Assembly (NCBI GenBank): GCA_900465685.1
Contig: UEGR01000024.1
Span: 1-33,902 of the forward strand
Length of the DNA: 33,902 bases
Source: Hyphomicrobiales bacterium
GTDB lineage: Bacteria; Pseudomonadota; Alphaproteobacteria; Rhizobiales; Rhizobiaceae
Reading direction: 5' to 3'
Both the position numbers and the translations under genes were made by a program. The notes below the pieces were generated by a model. That model was not told the DNA's origin. It made no database searches and worked only from the letters and a program-made list of their open reading frames with translations. Each line of letters begins with the position of its first letter. Positions within the stretch are counted from its first letter, which is position 1. Shown one piece after another: positions 1-7,699 of the stretch.

Positions 1-23
1 CCCGGACTTGAAGAAGTCCGGGG
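1..23 (+). terminator. Hairpin, likely terminator of an upstream gene outside the window
   Basis: A perfect 9-bp stem (1-9 with 14-22) closes a 4-base loop and is followed by a modestly T-rich stretch (ggctttgtctt). It probably ends a plus-strand gene to the left of the window. The weak T-run keeps confidence moderate. Confidence 0.45.
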
Positions 24-34
24 GCTTTGTCTTA

Positions 35-136
35 GAGCATTTCCAGCAAAAGTGTGTAGCGGTTTTGCGTAGGATAATGCGTGAAAACAAATGGATAGAG
101 CGGTTCCGACGATTCTGTTAAAACAGGAACCGCTCT
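35..136 (+). repeat. Interspersed palindromic intergenic repeat, copy A
   Basis: This roughly 100-bp element recurs at 29551-29650 in the same orientation with small differences. Both copies start with gagcat, share a block that includes agcggttttgcgtagga, and end in a hairpin (here 97-107 pairs with 126-136 around an 18-base loop). No reading frame runs through it. Short palindromic repeats of this size are widespread in Brucella and Ochrobactrum intergenic DNA (the Bru-RS class is about 103-105 bp). I infer that this is such a non-autonomous element, but I cannot confirm identity with Bru-RS without a search. Confidence 0.75.
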
Positions 137-155
137 GAGCTAAGCGGAAAGTGAA

Positions 156-177
156 AAGGGAGGCTGGAGCCTCCCTT
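156..177 (-). terminator. Intrinsic terminator of sugE (probably bidirectional)
   Basis: A 9-bp GC-rich stem (156-164 with 169-177) with a 4-base loop lies 10 bases beyond the sugE stop codon. Read on the minus strand it is followed by TTTTC. Read on the plus strand it is followed by cttttta, so it could stop transcripts from either side. Confidence 0.7.
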
Positions 178-187
178 CTTTTTATCG

Positions 188-505
188 TCAGCTGGATGAG
201 AGTTTCAGTCCGATGATGCCCGCGAGGATGAGCATAACGCTTGCAACACGGAAGAAGCTTGCAGCTTCCCCAAGAATGAAGATGCCGACGACGAAAGCGC
301 CGACCGCGCCGATGCCGGTCCAGATTGCATAGGCCGTGCCAAGAGGCAGGCTGCGCATGGCGATTGAAAGCAGCAGAAAACTGCCGATCATCGTGACCAG
401 TGTGATGATGCTGGGCGTCAGAAGGGAGAAGCCTTCCGACTTTTTCATGAAGAAAGCCCAGACGACTTCAAGGATGCCGGCGATAGCCAGATAGACCCAT
501 GCCAT
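188..505 (-). CDS. sugE: SMR-family guanidinium exporter SugE/Gdx
   Basis: A 105-residue inner-membrane protein of the small multidrug resistance family with four predicted helices. These transporters work as antiparallel dimers driven by proton exchange. Within the family, the Gdx/SugE branch exports guanidinium. Visible hallmarks are the essential Glu13 in the first helix, Trp16, and the segment around Trp62 ([14 protein letters not shown]), which matches E. coli SugE closely. Length is normal. The ATG at 505 follows a GGAG at good distance. It lies 65 bases downstream of a 45-codon ORF and a guanidine-II riboswitch, which independently supports guanidinium as substrate rather than quaternary-ammonium drugs. 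A terminator follows the stop. Function is well supported by family and context; export activity itself is inferred. Confidence 0.93.
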   Translation of the reverse strand: MAWVYLAIAGILEVVWAFFMKKSEGFSLLTPSIITLVTMIGSFLLLSIAMRSLPLGTAYAIWTGIGAVGAFVVGIFILGEAASFFRVASVMLILAGIIGLKLSSS

Positions 506-570
506 TGTGAATGCTCCATATTTGGAAATGGGTAAAATCAGAGACTTAGACTGTTTCGATGAATCAGTTT

Positions 571-708
571 CTAAAGGTCAGATGTGGTTCGCGCTGCCTG
601 TTGCGAGAACGTGAAGCGCACGAAATCGCCAAGGCTGGCTGCGTAGCCGCCAATAAGTCTGGACCTGACGATGTGTTTGGTGGCGAATTGTTCGATTGGC
701 CGTGACAT
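571..708 (-). CDS. Unrecognised 45-residue ORF directly behind the guanidine-II riboswitch
   Basis: An ATG at 708 follows an AGGAG (715-719) with a 6-base spacer, placed just after the second riboswitch hairpin. It opens a 45-codon frame ending in TAG at 571-573. The product starts [18 protein letters not shown] and ends AARTTSDL; it is basic in its first half and has no clear membrane helix or signal peptide. I recognise no family. It sits between the riboswitch and sugE, so the switch acts first on this ORF. It could be a small guanidine-responsive protein, a leader peptide coupling translation to sugE, or a gene remnant. The excellent ribosome binding site is the main support; coding status is not proven. 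Confidence 0.5.
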   Translation of the reverse strand: MSRPIEQFATKHIVRSRLIGGYAASLGDFVRFTFSQQAARTTSDL

Positions 709-764
709 AGGATACTCCTATGGGGCCGTCCCCTATGCGAACACAGGCACGGGTCGTCCCGCGC
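707..764 (-). promoter_or_regulatory. Guanidine-II (mini-ykkC) riboswitch with adjacent SD hairpin
   Basis: Two hairpins with ACGR tetraloops stand 12-13 bases apart on the minus strand. P1 (747-764) has a 7-bp stem with one G-U pair and loop ACGA. P2 (722-733) has a GGGG/CCCC stem and loop ACGG. This is the defining architecture of guanidine-II riboswitches, in which the two loops dock and bind guanidinium. Directly after P2, ATAGGA (716-721) can pair with TCCTAT (707-712), hiding the Shine-Dalgarno sequence and the start of the 45-codon ORF. The class usually turns expression on with ligand and typically precedes SMR exporters, as here. The SD hairpin model is my inference. Confidence 0.9.
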
Positions 765-770
765 GCCATT

Positions 771-799
771 TAAATAAGGTCTTAGCTGTGTTGTGGCAA
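771..799 (-). promoter_or_regulatory. Possible promoter of the riboswitch/sugE transcript
   Basis: On the minus strand TTGCCA (794-799) and TATTTA (771-776) are separated by 17 bases. This would start RNA near position 764, exactly at the base of riboswitch hairpin P1. The -35 is good and the -10 is poor, so the placement is the stronger argument. Confidence 0.35.
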
Positions 800-911
800 G
801 GTGCATAAGGATATTCTTGCCAACATAAACTTGATCACCACAGTCGTGGATCGGCGGCTATTTTCGGTTATCCTGTCATTCTTACTCACGATTATGCCGG
901 GAGATCGATCG

Positions 912-1907
912 ATGACCATCTCAAGACGTAATTTTATTGTTGCAGCATCTGCTGCCAGTGCGGGGATGGCGCTTTCGCCGCTGGACCTCGCCAGAGCAGC
1001 AGCCGACACGGGCAGTTCCAACGTGCAAAAGCCGTCACAAATTGAAAATCCGGGTTTCCATCGCTTCCAGCTCGGTGAATTTGAAATCACCACACTGTCC
1101 GATGGACGCCGGGCAAGTGAAGCGCCCGAGAAAACTTATGCGATCGATCAGGATCCGAAAGAAGTCGCAGCGCTGCTTGAACAGAACATGCTGCCTGCCG
1201 ACCGGTTCGTGAACAGCTTTACGCCGGTGCTGATCAATACCGGCAAGGACCTCGTTCTTTTTGATACGGGCATGGGCGCTGGCGCACGCGCAAACGGGCT
1301 GGGCAAGCTTACCAGCGCACTGGAAGCGTCGGGTTACAAGGCCTCGGATGTTTCGCTCGTGGTGCTGAGCCATTTCCATGGCGATCACATTGGCGGTCTG
1401 ATGGAAGATGGTAAACCTGCCTTCGCCAATGCCCGTTACGCAGCTGGGCAGAAAGAATTCGATTTCTGGACCGACCCCGCGCGGCTGGACAGCCCGATGA
1501 AGGGCGGTGCCGAGCTTGTCGGCAAGAACGTGAAGCCACTGGTCGAGAAGACGACGTTTCTGGAAGACAACAGCGAAGTCGTCTCAGGTATTCACGCTCT
1601 CGCAGCCTTCGGGCATACACCCGGCCATTTGATATTCCGCGTCGAATCCGGCGGCAAACAGTTGATGCTGATTTCCGACACCGCCAATCATTTTGTCATC
1701 ACGTTACAGCGGCCTGAATGGCATGTGGCCTTCGATGTGGACAAGGAGACCGCCGTCACGACGCGCAAGCGCGTTTTCGACATGCTGGCGACCGAACGGC
1801 TGCCGTTCATCGGCTATCACATGCCGTTCCCGTCCGTGGCCTATCTAGAGAAGGATGGCGCGGGCTACCGCTATACGCCTGAGACGTACCAGCTTCAGGA
1901 TAAGTAG
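912..1907 (+). CDS. Tat-exported metallo-beta-lactamase-fold hydrolase
   Basis: A 331-residue MBL-fold protein. The N-terminus MTISRRNFIV followed by an Ala-rich hydrophobic stretch is a twin-arginine signal, so the protein should be folded and metal-loaded before export to the periplasm. The metal site shows as SHFHGDH (His154, His156, Asp158, His159), His239 in GHTPGH, Asp256 in LISDTANH and His303 near the end. The overall pattern resembles the methyl-parathion-hydrolase/lactonase-like branch; the substrate cannot be told. I chose ATG 912, behind GGGAGA, because it puts the Arg pair next to the start. An in-frame ATG at 894 would add six residues. It is divergent from the sugE unit. Confidence 0.85.
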   Translation: MTISRRNFIVAASAASAGMALSPLDLARAAADTGSSNVQKPSQIENPGFHRFQLGEFEITTLSDGRRASEAPEKTYAIDQDPKEVAALLEQNMLPADRFVNSFTPVLINTGKDLVLFDTGMGAGARANGLGKLTSALEASGYKASDVSLVVLSHFHGDHIGGLMEDGKPAFANARYAAGQKEFDFWTDPARLDSPMKGGAELVGKNVKPLVEKTTFLEDNSEVVSGIHALAAFGHTPGHLIFRVESGGKQLMLISDTANHFVITLQRPEWHVAFDVDKETAVTTRKRVFDMLATERLPFIGYHMPFPSVAYLEKDGAGYRYTPETYQLQDK

Positions 1908-1929
1908 TCCCGTTCAGCGTCCGCCTGCG
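1907..1929. repeat. Direct repeat copy 1 (duplicate of the SDR gene 3' end)
   Basis: These 23 bases match 2273-2295 with one mismatch. The right copy is the true 3' end of the SDR gene. This left copy starts at the last base of the MBL stop codon and still encodes the final Gly-Gly-Arg and a stop (TGA in place of TAA) on the minus strand. Part of it (1920-1929) also pairs with 1943-1952 as a 10-bp hairpin. Confidence 0.8.
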
Positions 1930-2016
1930 CAGTTGTGCCAACCGCAGGCGGAAAGTGGGATACCGACGAGCGAGCACATTCAAGCTCGATTAGGTTTGGA
2001 CATGCGCAATTTCCAG

Positions 2017-2040
2017 AACGGGCGTCTAATGACGCCTGTT
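2017..2040 (+). terminator. Hairpin with short T-run upstream of the small secreted-protein gene
   Basis: A 10-bp stem with one G-U pair (2017-2026 with 2031-2040) and loop taat is followed by tt. It ends 5 bases before the AAAGGAGA ribosome site of the next gene. It may end MBL transcripts or act as a leader structure for the small gene. Confidence 0.35.
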
Positions 2041-2058
2041 TTGCCAAAGGAGATTGCC

Positions 2059-2244
2059 ATGAAGACAGTCATTCTAGCCGGTGCCTTAACCACATTTCTC
2101 GTCAGTAGTTCCAGCGCTTTTGCGTGCTGGATGAGTAGCAATCCAGCTCAATGTTATGCAGTTGATTGCGACGCCAAGCCAAACTTCTTTGAAAGAGCGA
2201 TGTGTAAAATCGGAATACTAGGTCAACCGGCTCCGCAAGGCTGA
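2059..2244 (+). CDS. Small secreted cysteine-containing protein, unknown function
   Basis: A 61-codon gene with a strong AAAGGAGA ribosome site 5-6 bases before its ATG. The product has a signal peptide (MKTVILAGALTTFLVSSSSAFA), leaving a mature chain of about 39 residues with four cysteines (CW, QCY, DCD, MCK), which suits two disulfides in the periplasm or outside the cell. I do not recognise a family. The whole gene lies inside a 366-bp segment bounded by 23-bp direct repeats that copy the end of the adjacent SDR gene, which suggests it was inserted between the MBL and SDR genes. An open frame in the same register extends upstream, but the ribosome site and signal peptide favour this start. 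Confidence 0.65.
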   Translation: MKTVILAGALTTFLVSSSSAFACWMSSNPAQCYAVDCDAKPNFFERAMCKIGILGQPAPQG

Positions 2245-2272
2245 GATCGCCAATCGGTCAAGATTACCGTCG

Positions 2273-2295
2273 GTCCCGTTTAGCGTCCGCCTGCG
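2273..2295. repeat. Direct repeat copy 2 (true 3' end of the SDR gene)
   Basis: This is the right-hand partner of 1907-1929, 22 of 23 bases identical. It covers the last codons and stop of the SDR gene plus a few bases beyond. Confidence 0.8.
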
Positions 2296-3008
2296 ACATC
2301 GATAAACGAGCCGGTCGTGTAACCGGGAGCGTCATTGAGCAACCAGTAGATGGCTTCAGCGACTTCTTCGGCTTTTCCGGCTCGTCCCATCGGGGTTCCG
2401 GCCCCCAGCTGTACCGCCCGGTCGGGATTGCCACCGCTGGCGTGGATTTCCGTTTCGATCAGTCCGGGGCGGACCGCGTTGACGCGGATGCCCTTGGGCG
2501 CAAGCTCACGCGACAGGCCGATGGTCAGAGTGTCGAGCGCGCCCTTGGCGCCTGCATAATCGACATATTCGAACGGCGAGCCGAGCTTTGCCGCCATCGA
2601 GGAAACGATGACGATGGAACCGCCTGGCTGAAGGCGGCGTGCCGCTTCGCGTGCGCAAAGATAGGTGCCGTAGACATTGACATCGAACATGGTGCGCAGG
2701 CGCTCTGCACTCATGTCGGCAAGCGGCATGGTCTGCGCGACGATGCCTGCGTTCAGCACGACGCCGTGCAACTCGCCGAACTCCTGCTCTGCGTCATTAT
2801 AGATGGAAAGCACATCTTCTTCGCTGGAAATATCGCCTTGCAGGGCAATGGCTTTAGCACCTGCGCGCTTCAAGCTGTCGGTGGTTTCCGCTGCGGCTGC
2901 GGCGTTTCCGGCATAATTGAGGGCTATGGACCAGCCGTCTGCTGCACATCGCAACGCTGTTGCCTTGCCAATGCCGCGGCTACCGCCGGTAATCAGAATG
3001 TTTTTCAA
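2280..3008 (-). CDS. Short-chain dehydrogenase/reductase (SDR family)
   Basis: A 242-residue classical SDR, most similar in pattern to 3-oxoacyl-ACP or sugar dehydrogenases. Visible are the nucleotide-binding TGGSRGIG (residues 7-14), NAG (86-88), the catalytic Ser at 136/137 and Tyr151-x-x-x-Lys155. The substrate cannot be inferred. I placed the start at TTG 3008 because GGAGGAG lies 7 bases before it and the fold begins there (MKNILITGG). The upstream ATG at 3026 would add MRRSSS but has no ribosome site and would overlap the Shine-Dalgarno sequence. It lies downstream of tRNA-Pro on the same strand. Its last codons are duplicated at 1907-1929. Confidence 0.85.
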   Translation of the reverse strand: MKNILITGGSRGIGKATALRCAADGWSIALNYAGNAAAAAETTDSLKRAGAKAIALQGDISSEEDVLSIYNDAEQEFGELHGVVLNAGIVAQTMPLADMSAERLRTMFDVNVYGTYLCAREAARRLQPGGSIVIVSSMAAKLGSPFEYVDYAGAKGALDTLTIGLSRELAPKGIRVNAVRPGLIETEIHASGGNPDRAVQLGAGTPMGRAGKAEEVAEAIYWLLNDAPGYTTGSFIDVAGGR

Positions 3009-3107
3009 GCTTGAACTCCTCCGCATGTTTCACGGTGGAGTTAAAACGTTTTGACGCTCCCCGCAAAGCGGAGATTGTGAATGGAAAACAATAAGGGGAA
3101 GGGAAAA

Positions 3108-3184
<77 letters not shown>

Positions 3185-3286
3185 AGCCGGGGAAAGCCTT
3201 AGAATGCAAAGGAATTTTCCGCAAGCCCTAAAAGTGGCGAAATGGCAAAATGCGCACATTTGATCTTGGGAAAACTACCAGTGTCG

Positions 3287-3607
3287 CTATGTCCGCGGTG
3301 CCAGCAGGATGATGCAGGTACCTGCCAGAGCCACGCATGCGCCGGTGATATCCCAGCGGTCCGGTTTTGCGCCTTCGGCAACCCATATCCACACAATGGA
3401 CGCGACAATATAGATGCCGCCATAGGCCGCATAGGCGCGGCCTGCCGTGTCGCTCTCAATCAGCGTCAGAAAATAGGCGAAGAGCGCCAGCGACGCCATG
3501 CCGGGTATAAGCCAGAGCGGCGACTTGTCGAGTTTCAGCCAGGCCCAGAAAGCAAAACAACCGGCGATTTCGCAGATTGCGGCGGCAGCATAGATGATGA
3601 ACTGCAC
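3287..3607 (-). CDS. YnfA-family (UPF0060) small membrane protein
   Basis: A 106-residue protein with four hydrophobic helices and the family's typical features: an early acidic residue in the first helix ([10 protein letters not shown]), [10 protein letters not shown] in the third, and a WD-x2-GA turn before the last. It is distantly related in architecture to SMR transporters. The family is annotated as inner-membrane proteins of unclear function; drug export has been suggested for some members but I would not assume it. It starts 8 bases after the stop of the O-antigen-ligase-like gene and is probably the last gene of the EPS transcript, although a functional link is not shown. Confidence 0.88.
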   Translation of the reverse strand: MQFIIYAAAAICEIAGCFAFWAWLKLDKSPLWLIPGMASLALFAYFLTLIESDTAGRAYAAYGGIYIVASIVWIWVAEGAKPDRWDITGACVALAGTCIILLAPRT

Positions 3608-3615
3608 GATAGCTC

Positions 3616-4920
3616 CTATGCACGTGCCTGCTGGCGGGCGATTGGCGCGGTAGCGCGGGACATGCCTGTCTGACGCCGGTATTTATATTCAAGACCGGCG
3701 CAACCCCAGATGATCCCGAACAGCAGATAGAAATGCCGCCAATGGTCGGTATCGATGACATTGCCGATCAGCACGTGCCCCAGATAGGCGGCATAAGCGC
3801 AGAGCAGATAAGGCTGCCACGGTCTGTTGCGGAACAGCAGGCGAAAGCCGATGCCAAGCGTCATGAAGGTCAGCGTGACGAAGGCTGTAAAGCCGATCCA
3901 GCCATAATCGAGCGCGGCTTTGAGCCAGTTATTATGCGTGTCCTCGCCGAACATCGGGCCGAATTCCAGCGGCCCGATACCGAGTGGATGTTGCGTGGCA
4001 AGCACCATGCCATACCAGTGACGGGCGAAGCGTCCCATGCGGTCGGCGTCATAGCTTTGTTCGAGTTGCGCACGTTGCAGAAAGAAATCGCCGATACCGG
4101 GGATTTCAATGAGGATCAGCAATCCCACCGCTACAGCGGCAACTGCAAGCAATGCAATCAGGATCAGGCGTAAGCGAAAGCGGTTATTGCTGGCTTGCAG
4201 ACACAGGGTAAGCAGGATCACCAAGCAGGCGAGGGGCACCATGGCCCAGGCTGCGCGTGAAAACGAGAACAGGACGCCGAGTGTCAGGATGGCGGCGGCA
4301 GGCAGATAGACCAGCATATCGCGCGCGCGTCCGGTCAGAATGCGGTAGACGGCCCAGCTCAGCGGCAGGATGAGGAACGGGCCGAACACGTTCGGGTCCT
4401 GAAAAGCGCCCTTGGCGCGACCGTAGCGCGTGAAGAGGTCTGCTCCGGGAACGAGGTTGAGATAACCCACAATGCCAAGAATCGCGGCTATCAGACCGAC
4501 GAACAAATAGGCTTTGAAGATCGTCTGCAACCGCCGGTAATCCATCTCGATCATTGCGGCGAAGAAAACCGATGTGAAAGCGAGAAACAGCGAGACGGCG
4601 ATATAGAGCGGGGCTTTTTTCAGGTCGGCCATCTGCAAGGTCGAGATGACACCGCCGAAGTTGAACACCGCAAGGATCGCCAGAAGAACGAGGTTGGTTC
4701 GGCTCAGGCGAAGCCCGAACAGCAGCGCAACGGCAATCAACCCTGCCATATAGACTTCATAAGGGGCTGGCTCACTGAGCACGAAGCCCAGCAGAAAGAC
4801 CCCGAACCCAACCGCAAAATTGACGATCAGGCGGTTCAGCGCCCGGCGCTGATGCACTGTCGCGCCAGCATTGGACGCGGAATTATGCATCGGCGCAGCT
4901 ATGGACGCAGCCTGGCTCAA
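3616..4920 (-). CDS. O-antigen ligase/polymerase-like membrane protein (Wzy_C family)
   Basis: A polytopic inner-membrane protein of 434 residues with about ten to twelve hydrophobic helices. It has a long central periplasmic stretch containing the family's SFSRAAW (219-225) and, further on, the conserved [13 protein letters not shown] region (329-341). Such proteins join lipid-linked glycans in the periplasm, either by polymerising repeat units (Wzy) or transferring them to an acceptor (WaaL); sequence alone does not separate the two. The frame starts with TTG at 4920, overlapping the preceding gene's stop (TTGA), which suggests translational coupling. An ATG at 4890 is the alternative. Its place behind the priming transferase makes a polymerase for an exopolysaccharide the likelier reading. 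Confidence 0.85.
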   Translation of the reverse strand: MSQAASIAAPMHNSASNAGATVHQRRALNRLIVNFAVGFGVFLLGFVLSEPAPYEVYMAGLIAVALLFGLRLSRTNLVLLAILAVFNFGGVISTLQMADLKKAPLYIAVSLFLAFTSVFFAAMIEMDYRRLQTIFKAYLFVGLIAAILGIVGYLNLVPGADLFTRYGRAKGAFQDPNVFGPFLILPLSWAVYRILTGRARDMLVYLPAAAILTLGVLFSFSRAAWAMVPLACLVILLTLCLQASNNRFRLRLILIALLAVAAVAVGLLILIEIPGIGDFFLQRAQLEQSYDADRMGRFARHWYGMVLATQHPLGIGPLEFGPMFGEDTHNNWLKAALDYGWIGFTAFVTLTFMTLGIGFRLLFRNRPWQPYLLCAYAAYLGHVLIGNVIDTDHWRHFYLLFGIIWGCAGLEYKYRRQTGMSRATAPIARQQARA

Positions 4921-6455
4921 TAGGCGTTTTCCGTATTGAGAAGCCGAATGGGCGTCAGGAAGAGAATCTTGAGATCAAACCAGAGCGACCAGTTTTCAAT
5001 GTAATAAAGGTCGTATTCTGTGCGCATCGTGATCTTTTCTTCATTGTCGATTTCACCGCGCCAGCCATTGATCTGGGCCCAGCCGGTTACGCCTGGCTTG
5101 ACGCGATGGCGTGCAAAATAGCCGTCGACAACTTCGTTATAGAGAAGATTGTTGGAATGCGCGGCCACCGCATGAGGACGCGGGCCGACCAGCGATAGCG
5201 ATCCGGCGATAACGTTGAAGAACTGCGGCAGCTCGTCGATGGATGTCTTGCGGATGAAACGACCGACGCGGGTGACGCGCGGATCGTTTTTTGTGACCGC
5301 ATTGCGCGCTGTCGGGTCGCATTGCTCGGTATACATCGAGCGGAATTTCCAGACATTGATGACTTCATTGTTGAAGCCATGGCGCTTCTGCTTGAAGAAA
5401 ACCGGCCCCTTGCTGTCGAGCTTGATGGCAATGGCAGCGCCAATCATGATCGGCGACAGAACAACGATCCCGACAATACTGAAGGCAATGTCGAAAATGC
5501 GCTTGGCGACGGAATCCCAGTCGTTGATCGGCTTGTCGAAAATATCCAGCATCGGCACCGAGCCGACATAGGAATAGGAGCGCGGACGGAAGCGCAGGTG
5601 GTTGTTGAGCGCCGACAGGCGAATGTCGACGGGCAGCACCCAGAGCTTTTTGAGAAGTGCCAGAACACGGGCCTCGGCACTGATCGGCAGCGAAACGATC
5701 AGGAGATCGATATGGGCGATACGCGCAAACTCGATCAGTTCGTTGATGTTGCCAAGCTTCGGATAACCGGCAACGACGGGCGGCGAACGCTTGTCGTCGC
5801 GGTCGTCGAAAATACCGCAAATACGGATATCATTGTCTGGCTGCTGTTCGAGCGACCGGATCAGCGTTTCGGCATTGGGGCCGCCACCGACGATTACCGC
5901 GCGGCGCTCCATGGTGCCGTTGCGGGCCCAGCGGCGTATTTTCCACGCAATGATCAGGCGGGAAATCAGGATGACGGCAATGGCGCTGACCGCCCAGATG
6001 AGGAACCAGCCACGCGAGAAATGGGCTGAAATCTTGAAGAGAAAGCCAGCCACTGCAAGCGTGCCAAGCGTGGCCGCCCAGCTGATGATCAGCCGTCGCA
6101 GATGGTGGGTGGGGCTTCGGAGAATATTGACCTGATAGCCGTCATTGATCTCCATCAGCGCGACATAGAGCACGCCGCCAGCGACGATGATCAGCGGATA
6201 ATAAAGCAGATAATTGCTCTGAAGCCCGACATAATAGCCAAGGCTCAATATGCCCATCAGGAAGATGAGGCCGAACTCAACCAGACGCACAACGCCGCTC
6301 AGCATGAGCGGCGAAAACGTGTCCCGCCTATATTGCGCAGCTATGCTCTGCGCCAGGGGGCTGAGTTCCACCGGTTCTTGCGGCTTCGAATCCTGCTTGG
6401 CGCTGGCTTCGATAGCCTTGCGTCCAAATGGAGAAAAAGCATCATTGTCCCGCAC
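4917..6455 (-). CDS. Polyprenyl-phosphate hexose-1-phosphate transferase (WcaJ/ExoY type)
   Basis: This 512-residue enzyme starts polysaccharide assembly by moving a hexose-1-phosphate from its nucleotide sugar to undecaprenyl phosphate. Four N-terminal helices (about 52-170) precede a Rossmann-like CoA-binding-type region (RAVIVGGGP, 185-193). A re-entrant helix (323-345) follows, then the catalytic domain with KRIFD (318-322), KFRSM (370-374), DELPQ (407-411), GPRPH (424-428) and VKPGVTGWAQ (452-461). Full length matches the undecaprenyl-phosphate glucose phosphotransferase family rather than the short ExoY form. Start is GTG 6455; no ATG fits in frame nearby. Two copies of GCGGGACA straddle this start. 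The sugar is probably glucose or galactose, which the sequence cannot decide. Confidence 0.92.
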   Translation of the reverse strand: MRDNDAFSPFGRKAIEASAKQDSKPQEPVELSPLAQSIAAQYRRDTFSPLMLSGVVRLVEFGLIFLMGILSLGYYVGLQSNYLLYYPLIIVAGGVLYVALMEINDGYQVNILRSPTHHLRRLIISWAATLGTLAVAGFLFKISAHFSRGWFLIWAVSAIAVILISRLIIAWKIRRWARNGTMERRAVIVGGGPNAETLIRSLEQQPDNDIRICGIFDDRDDKRSPPVVAGYPKLGNINELIEFARIAHIDLLIVSLPISAEARVLALLKKLWVLPVDIRLSALNNHLRFRPRSYSYVGSVPMLDIFDKPINDWDSVAKRIFDIAFSIVGIVVLSPIMIGAAIAIKLDSKGPVFFKQKRHGFNNEVINVWKFRSMYTEQCDPTARNAVTKNDPRVTRVGRFIRKTSIDELPQFFNVIAGSLSLVGPRPHAVAAHSNNLLYNEVVDGYFARHRVKPGVTGWAQINGWRGEIDNEEKITMRTEYDLYYIENWSLWFDLKILFLTPIRLLNTENAY

Positions 6456-6547
6456 GATAATGTCCCGCTTATCAGTTTACAGGAGTATGTGTATCGTCAG
6501 ATTCCTAAGAAATCTCTGAGCACGCAGGTATCGGACCTGCTTGGTAC

Positions 6548-7690
6548 TCACGAATGCGTTTCACGGTAAATCAATTCTATAGAATGCGCCATGGACTCAA
6601 CTCCAAATCGTTCACGAAGTCGTGAATTATCGGGCATTTGCGCGCTGAAACTGTCTTTTCCGCCCCTCGTTTCCCGGATTTTAGCGACAAGCGCTTCCAC
6701 TGCCGGTTCGAACAAAGCCGGCGATGCAGGGCCGAATATTTCGGGAATGCCGCCAACGCGGCTGGCAATGACGGTTTTCCCGGCGGCAAGTGCCTCCAAT
6801 ACAATATAGGGGAACGCCTCCGCACGGGAAGGGACGACCATCATATGGCCGAGCGCAAATGCATCGCGCGCAGCCATGCCGGGCAGGAAATGGACGTTTT
6901 CGTCGAGGTCGAGTTCAGCGGCAAGTGCCGTAAAGACTGGCTTTTCGGAACCGTCGCCGACAATGGTTGCGCTGAGCGACAGGCCATCCTGATCGCGAAG
7001 CTGCGCCAAGGCGCGGATCAGAATATCCGGGCCTTTCAGATCACGCATCGTGCCGACGAACAGAAGGTCGCTGGCTTCGGGCGCATCGGGTACGGGGATG
7101 AATTCGTCATCGGCAAGGCCGTTATAGACGACCGCGTGGAGGCCGTGGGGTCGTCCGACCTTTTCCTCATAGGTTCGTTTCTCGAAATTGGAAACGAACA
7201 TCACCGCATCGGTCATGGGGGCAAGAAGCCGCTCAACCAGAAAGACAGCGCCGCCACGGCGCGTCTTCCGGTCAAAATGCAGGCTTCCGCCATGCGGTGA
7301 ATAGATACGGGCTACGCGAGACCTAAAAACCCGTAGAACAGAGCCGAACAGCCGGGCATAGACGCCGCCTTTGGCGCCATGTCCGTGCAAGATGTCCGGC
7401 CGCAATTTCTTGACAACGCGGTATGCTTTGAGTGCCGCCGCTGCATCGCCGATACCAATATGGCGTTGCATGGCAATTCTATGCAGGCCAAGCGCAAGCT
7501 TTGGCCGCAATTCTTCTAGAAGCGCATCCTCCCTTGGACCGCCTGTTGTTGCGTCGCAGACGATCCCGACAAGGTGACCTTTTTCCGCTTGTGCGCCGAC
7601 CAGATCGCGGACATGGCGGAACAATCCGCCAGCGGGCTCGCGAAAGCAGTGGACGATACGCAGAGGGGAAACAGTGTCGTCATCAGCCAT
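6548..7690 (-). CDS. GT4-family glycosyltransferase
   Basis: A 380-residue cytoplasmic retaining glycosyltransferase of GT-B fold. The N-terminal half begins LRIVHCFREPAGG, with the glycine-rich acceptor loop. The C-terminal half carries LLFVGTMRDLKGPD, the nucleotide-sugar site GDGSEK, and the EX7E motif (Glu292 and Glu300 in the 381-residue numbering) in EAFPYIVLEALAAGK. It is the only glycosyltransferase apart from the priming enzyme in this locus. ATG 7690 is preceded by an in-frame TTG at 7693; both lie within 10 bases of the preceding stop, so coupling to the export lipoprotein gene is likely. Donor and acceptor sugars are unknown. Confidence 0.9.
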   Translation of the reverse strand: MADDDTVSPLRIVHCFREPAGGLFRHVRDLVGAQAEKGHLVGIVCDATTGGPREDALLEELRPKLALGLHRIAMQRHIGIGDAAAALKAYRVVKKLRPDILHGHGAKGGVYARLFGSVLRVFRSRVARIYSPHGGSLHFDRKTRRGGAVFLVERLLAPMTDAVMFVSNFEKRTYEEKVGRPHGLHAVVYNGLADDEFIPVPDAPEASDLLFVGTMRDLKGPDILIRALAQLRDQDGLSLSATIVGDGSEKPVFTALAAELDLDENVHFLPGMAARDAFALGHMMVVPSRAEAFPYIVLEALAAGKTVIASRVGGIPEIFGPASPALFEPAVEALVAKIRETRGGKDSFSAQMPDNSRLRERFGVESMAHSIELIYRETHS

Positions 7691-7699
7691 CAATCGCCA

